Assembly: GCA_035290625.1 (NCBI GenBank) | Contig: DATDTY010000001.1 | Coordinates: 1-34,510, forward strand | Reading direction: 5' to 3' | DNA from: Candidatus Nanoarchaeia archaeon | GTDB lineage: Archaea > Nanobdellota > Nanobdellia > Woesearchaeales > DATDTY01 | Length of the DNA: 34,510 nucleotides | In this document: in pieces, positions 33,044 through 34,510 of the stretch | How the letters are laid out: each line of letters starts with the position of its first letter | How positions within the stretch are numbered: the first letter of the stretch is position 1 | Notes under the pieces: model-generated | Seen by the model: only the letters and a program-made list of their open reading frames with translations | Told to the model about the DNA's origin: nothing | Database searches by the model: none | Program-made: the position numbers and the translations under genes

Positions 33044-33187
33044 GGCTCAGTAGCAAGTCCGGCATCATTCCTGCGAGCTTCTTCAGCTCCATAAGCAGTG
33101 CTGACAGAGGGTAGGCCCCTTCGGGGGTGTCAGCATACACGAATACAGGCGCAAGCGAGCCTGATGCCGGCTGACTTGCTACTGAGC
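33044..33187 (+). repeat. Structured palindromic element, copy 7 (F subfamily)
   Basis: A 144-nt element, the most compact copy. P1 GCTCAGTAGCAAGTC (33045-33059) pairs perfectly with 33173-33187. P2 CGGCATCA (33060-33067) pairs with TGATGCCG (33162-33169). P3 GCGAGCTT pairs with AAGCGAGC including tandem G-A/A-G. Core P4 is GCTGACA (33100-33106)/TGTCAGC (33128-33134), enclosing GGGTAGGCCCC and a CCCC-TTCG-GGGG hairpin. GGTTTTG flanks it at 33036-33042 and 33189-33195. It lies between the MJ1316-like gene and a DoxX-like gene. Confidence 0.84.
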
Positions 33188-33272
33188 AGGTTTTGAGCTG
33201 CCGCCCAGGTATGGAAAGTTTTAATAACCCTCCATGAACCTTTCAAAAAATAATTATAGGGAGGTGCGCAGC

Positions 33273-33677
33273 ATGGCTTATTTTGAAACAAAGTATAGGG
33301 ATTATCTGTACGTTATTTTCCGTATAGGCATAGGTGCATTATTTTTCATGTATGGTGTGCAGAAATTGTTCGGACTTTGGGGTATGCCCGGAGGTCCTGC
33401 TGCCTTTGGGACTCTGGTCTGGTATGCTGGCGCAGCCGAGCTCCTGATAGGATTAGCTCTCATTGCTGGTGTCCTGACGCGGCTTGCATCCTTCTTCGGG
33501 GTAATTGAGATGATTGTGGCCTACAGCATCGGGCACGCTTTACCCGGAGGATGGAATCCTGCAGTAAACCAGGGAGCGCCTGCTCTGCTGTTCATGTTGG
33601 CGTTCCTCGTTACTTTGGCGTATGGAGCCAGAAAAGCCAGTTTCGAGCAAGCAGTCCTTGGAAAAGAACTCTTTTGA
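33273..33677 (+). CDS. DoxX-family membrane protein
   Basis: A 134-residue protein from ATG 33273, preceded by GGGAGGTG; an upstream ATG at 33234 lacks such a site. Four spans: YVIFRIGIGALFFMYGVQK (about 14-32), AGAAELLIGLALIAGVLT (about 56-74), a third at about 78-95 and LLFMLAFLVTLAYG (about 104-118). Gly-Val-Gln-Lys-Leu in the first span is typical of DoxX/SURF4-like proteins. It is the second DoxX-type gene of this window and only distantly similar to that at 21299. Possible role in thiol or quinone redox; substrate unknown. Confidence 0.85.
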   Translation: MAYFETKYRDYLYVIFRIGIGALFFMYGVQKLFGLWGMPGGPAAFGTLVWYAGAAELLIGLALIAGVLTRLASFFGVIEMIVAYSIGHALPGGWNPAVNQGAPALLFMLAFLVTLAYGARKASFEQAVLGKELF

Positions 33678-33747
33678 GCTTCCGCAAAGGATTTACAGAA
33701 CCCAGGCTCCAGCAACCTATAAATAGTCCTGCCTCTTACTGCATCTC

Positions 33748-34158
33748 ATGGGCTACCGTATGCTTGATGACCTGACCTCAGATGTCATGTTTGAGGCAAC
33801 AGGAAAAGACTTGAAGGAATTGTTCAGCAGCGCTGCCCAGGGACTGTTCTCCATCATCTGCGACAGGAAGAATGTGAGGCCAGCTTCCAAACGGGGCATT
33901 CATGTTGCAGGAAAGGATCTCAGGGAGACCATGATCAATTTTCTCCAGGCCCTCATCGCTTTAGTTGATACCGAAGAGATGTTCTTCTCCAAGTTTGTCA
34001 TTACGAGTGCTGAAGAGACAGAGATTGTTGCAGAGGCCTATGGCGAGCCTTTCAGGCCTGACCTTGCAGGAACTGTTGTCAAGGCAGTTACTTATTACAA
34101 TTTCTCTGTTGAAAAGACTCAGAAAGGATGGCGGTGCAAGGTTGTTGTGGATGTGTAA
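33748..34158 (+). CDS. Archease
   Basis: A 136-residue archease, the cofactor that speeds guanylylation and turnover of the tRNA ligase RtcB and also helps tRNA methylation in archaea. Family marks are MLDDLTSDVMFEATGKDLKE at the N-terminus (Asp7, Asp8 and Asp12 in the metal-binding region), ELFSSAAQGLFSIICD, the Ala-Val-Thr-Tyr motif in VKAVTYYNFSVEK, and the C-terminal WRCKVVVDV with the final Asp. CTATAAATAG at about 33717-33726 predicts a leaderless start. No rtcB is in this window. Confidence 0.93.
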   Translation: MGYRMLDDLTSDVMFEATGKDLKELFSSAAQGLFSIICDRKNVRPASKRGIHVAGKDLRETMINFLQALIALVDTEEMFFSKFVITSAEETEIVAEAYGEPFRPDLAGTVVKAVTYYNFSVEKTQKGWRCKVVVDV

Positions 34159-34167
34159 ATATAAAAA

Positions 34168-34296
34168 TCACAGCTTTAACCCAACCACTGCTGCAACCTC
34201 ACTTGGGCTTGACTCAAAGCTGTCAAAGCCTGTTAAGAATTTGCATCTCCGGCTGATCTCTTCCAGATTTGGATCTACAAGAACCAAGTGGCGCAC
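34168..34296 (-). CDS. Possible short protein (GTG start, 42 residues)
   Basis: A frame from GTG 34296 reads RHLVLVDPNLEEISRRCKFL and ends EVAAVVGLKL before TGA 34168. It has the look of real protein (strand, then helix, then Ser-Pro-Ser turn), and a TATA candidate (AATATATAG, about 34325-34333 on the plus strand) lies upstream. The frame stays open for 12 more codons upstream without an ATG, so the true start is uncertain. It could also be the surviving end of a longer gene cut by the adjacent insertion sequence. Confidence 0.3.
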   Translation of the reverse strand: MRHLVLVDPNLEEISRRCKFLTGFDSFESSPSEVAAVVGLKL

Positions 34297-34375
34297 CCAA
34301 CATTTATAAGTAAGAGTCCATTTCTATATATTTATCAGACCAAAACTATACTCATTTAAATGGCAAAAAAGGGTT

Positions 34376-34399
34376 AAGTCAACACGCGTGTGTTGACTT
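34376..34399. repeat. Inverted repeat at the end of the transposase gene
   Basis: AAGTCAACAC (34376-34385) and GTGTTGACTT (34390-34399) are perfect complements around GCGT. The hairpin spans the transposase stop codon and may be the insertion-sequence end or a terminator. Confidence 0.6.
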
Positions 34400-34510
34400 T
34401 CTTTGATTGTAGTGGTAGAACCATAGCCCAAAGAATGCTTGAGCGCCTCCCAAACTCTGGAATGTGCTGAACCACTTAACCCTTCGTTTAATCTCTCTAT
34501 TCAGCCTCTC
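34379..34510 (-). CDS. Transposase, C-terminal fragment (cut by window edge)
   Basis: Forty-three codons ending at TGA 34379. The sequence ERLNREIKRRVKWFSTFQSL followed by GGAQAFFGLWFYHYNQRKS matches the C-terminal part of DDE transposases: the Glu-Arg-Leu-Asn segment normally contains the last catalytic acidic residue, followed by the basic helix and a Tyr-Asn-x-x-Arg motif. The remaining gene lies beyond the window, so family (IS6-like or IS256-like) cannot be fixed. GGGTTAAGT at 34371-34379 may mark the outer end of the element. Confidence 0.7.
   Translation of the reverse strand, partial: ERLNREIKRRVKWFSTFQSLGGAQAFFGLWFYHYNQRKSTHAC

Noticed and set aside
34371-34482. GGGTTAAGT at 34371 and its complement at 34474 as the two terminal repeats of a tiny insertion element
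   Set aside because: The inner copy lies within the transposase coding sequence; the real second end must be beyond the window.

Overview
The window reads as a chromosomal segment of an archaeon, most likely a DPANN lineage close to Woesearchaeota (inference from gene content; no marker such as rRNA is present). Supporting signs are many start codons about 26 bases downstream of an archaeal TATA box (leaderless transcripts), class III prepilin signals, a TadA-type ATPase with two TadC-type membrane proteins, paired KaiC-like ATPases, archease, and DUF357, DUF504/MJ1316-like and DUF5679-like proteins.

Layout. 1-9.2 kb (mostly minus strand): large secreted proteins, namely a CARDB/PKD surface protein, a 1337-residue subtilisin fused to a CARDB domain and an alpha/beta-hydrolase, and a transglutaminase-like protein. 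Between the first two lies an AT-rich multi-span membrane gene interrupted exactly at an 8-bp tandem repeat. 9.2-17.85 kb: two hypothetical genes, then a type IV pilus locus in two blocks (four overlapping pilin-like genes; a membrane/winged-helix protein, the ATPase and two TadC-like proteins), separated by a nitrilase-fold gene and a hypothetical gene with their own promoters. 18.1-21.7 kb: a secreted papain-fold-like protein, two KaiC-like ATPases, DoxX. 21.9-25.3 kb: DUF357, a PrxQ peroxiredoxin, two adjacent membrane proteins with the same C-terminal Leu-Pro-x-Met-Val-Gly-Gly-Cys tail, a His-rich lipoprotein-like protein and CcdA, together suggesting extracytoplasmic thiol or metal chemistry. 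25.3-34.2 kb: PLP-fold enzyme, zinc ribbons, methyltransferase, a broken GNAT gene, TatD, a TPR lipoprotein, an MJ1316-like membrane protein, DoxX and archease. The right edge cuts into a transposase gene.

The most unusual content is a dispersed family of structured elements: seven copies (144-205 nt) between 17.87 and 33.19 kb, all intergenic. All share one architecture: closing stem P1, stem P2, a short helix P3 containing tandem G-A/A-G pairs, and a core hairpin P4 with GACA/TGTC arms and G/C-rich interior. P1 and P2 sequences differ between subfamilies while pairing is kept, and six copies have 6-10 base direct repeats at or near their borders. They look like mobile palindromic elements whose folded (RNA or single-stranded DNA) form is under selection. 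The second notable system is the 8-bp repeat in the membrane gene, where gain of one unit or loss of two would restore a 210-residue frame, the arrangement expected of a phase-variable contingency locus.
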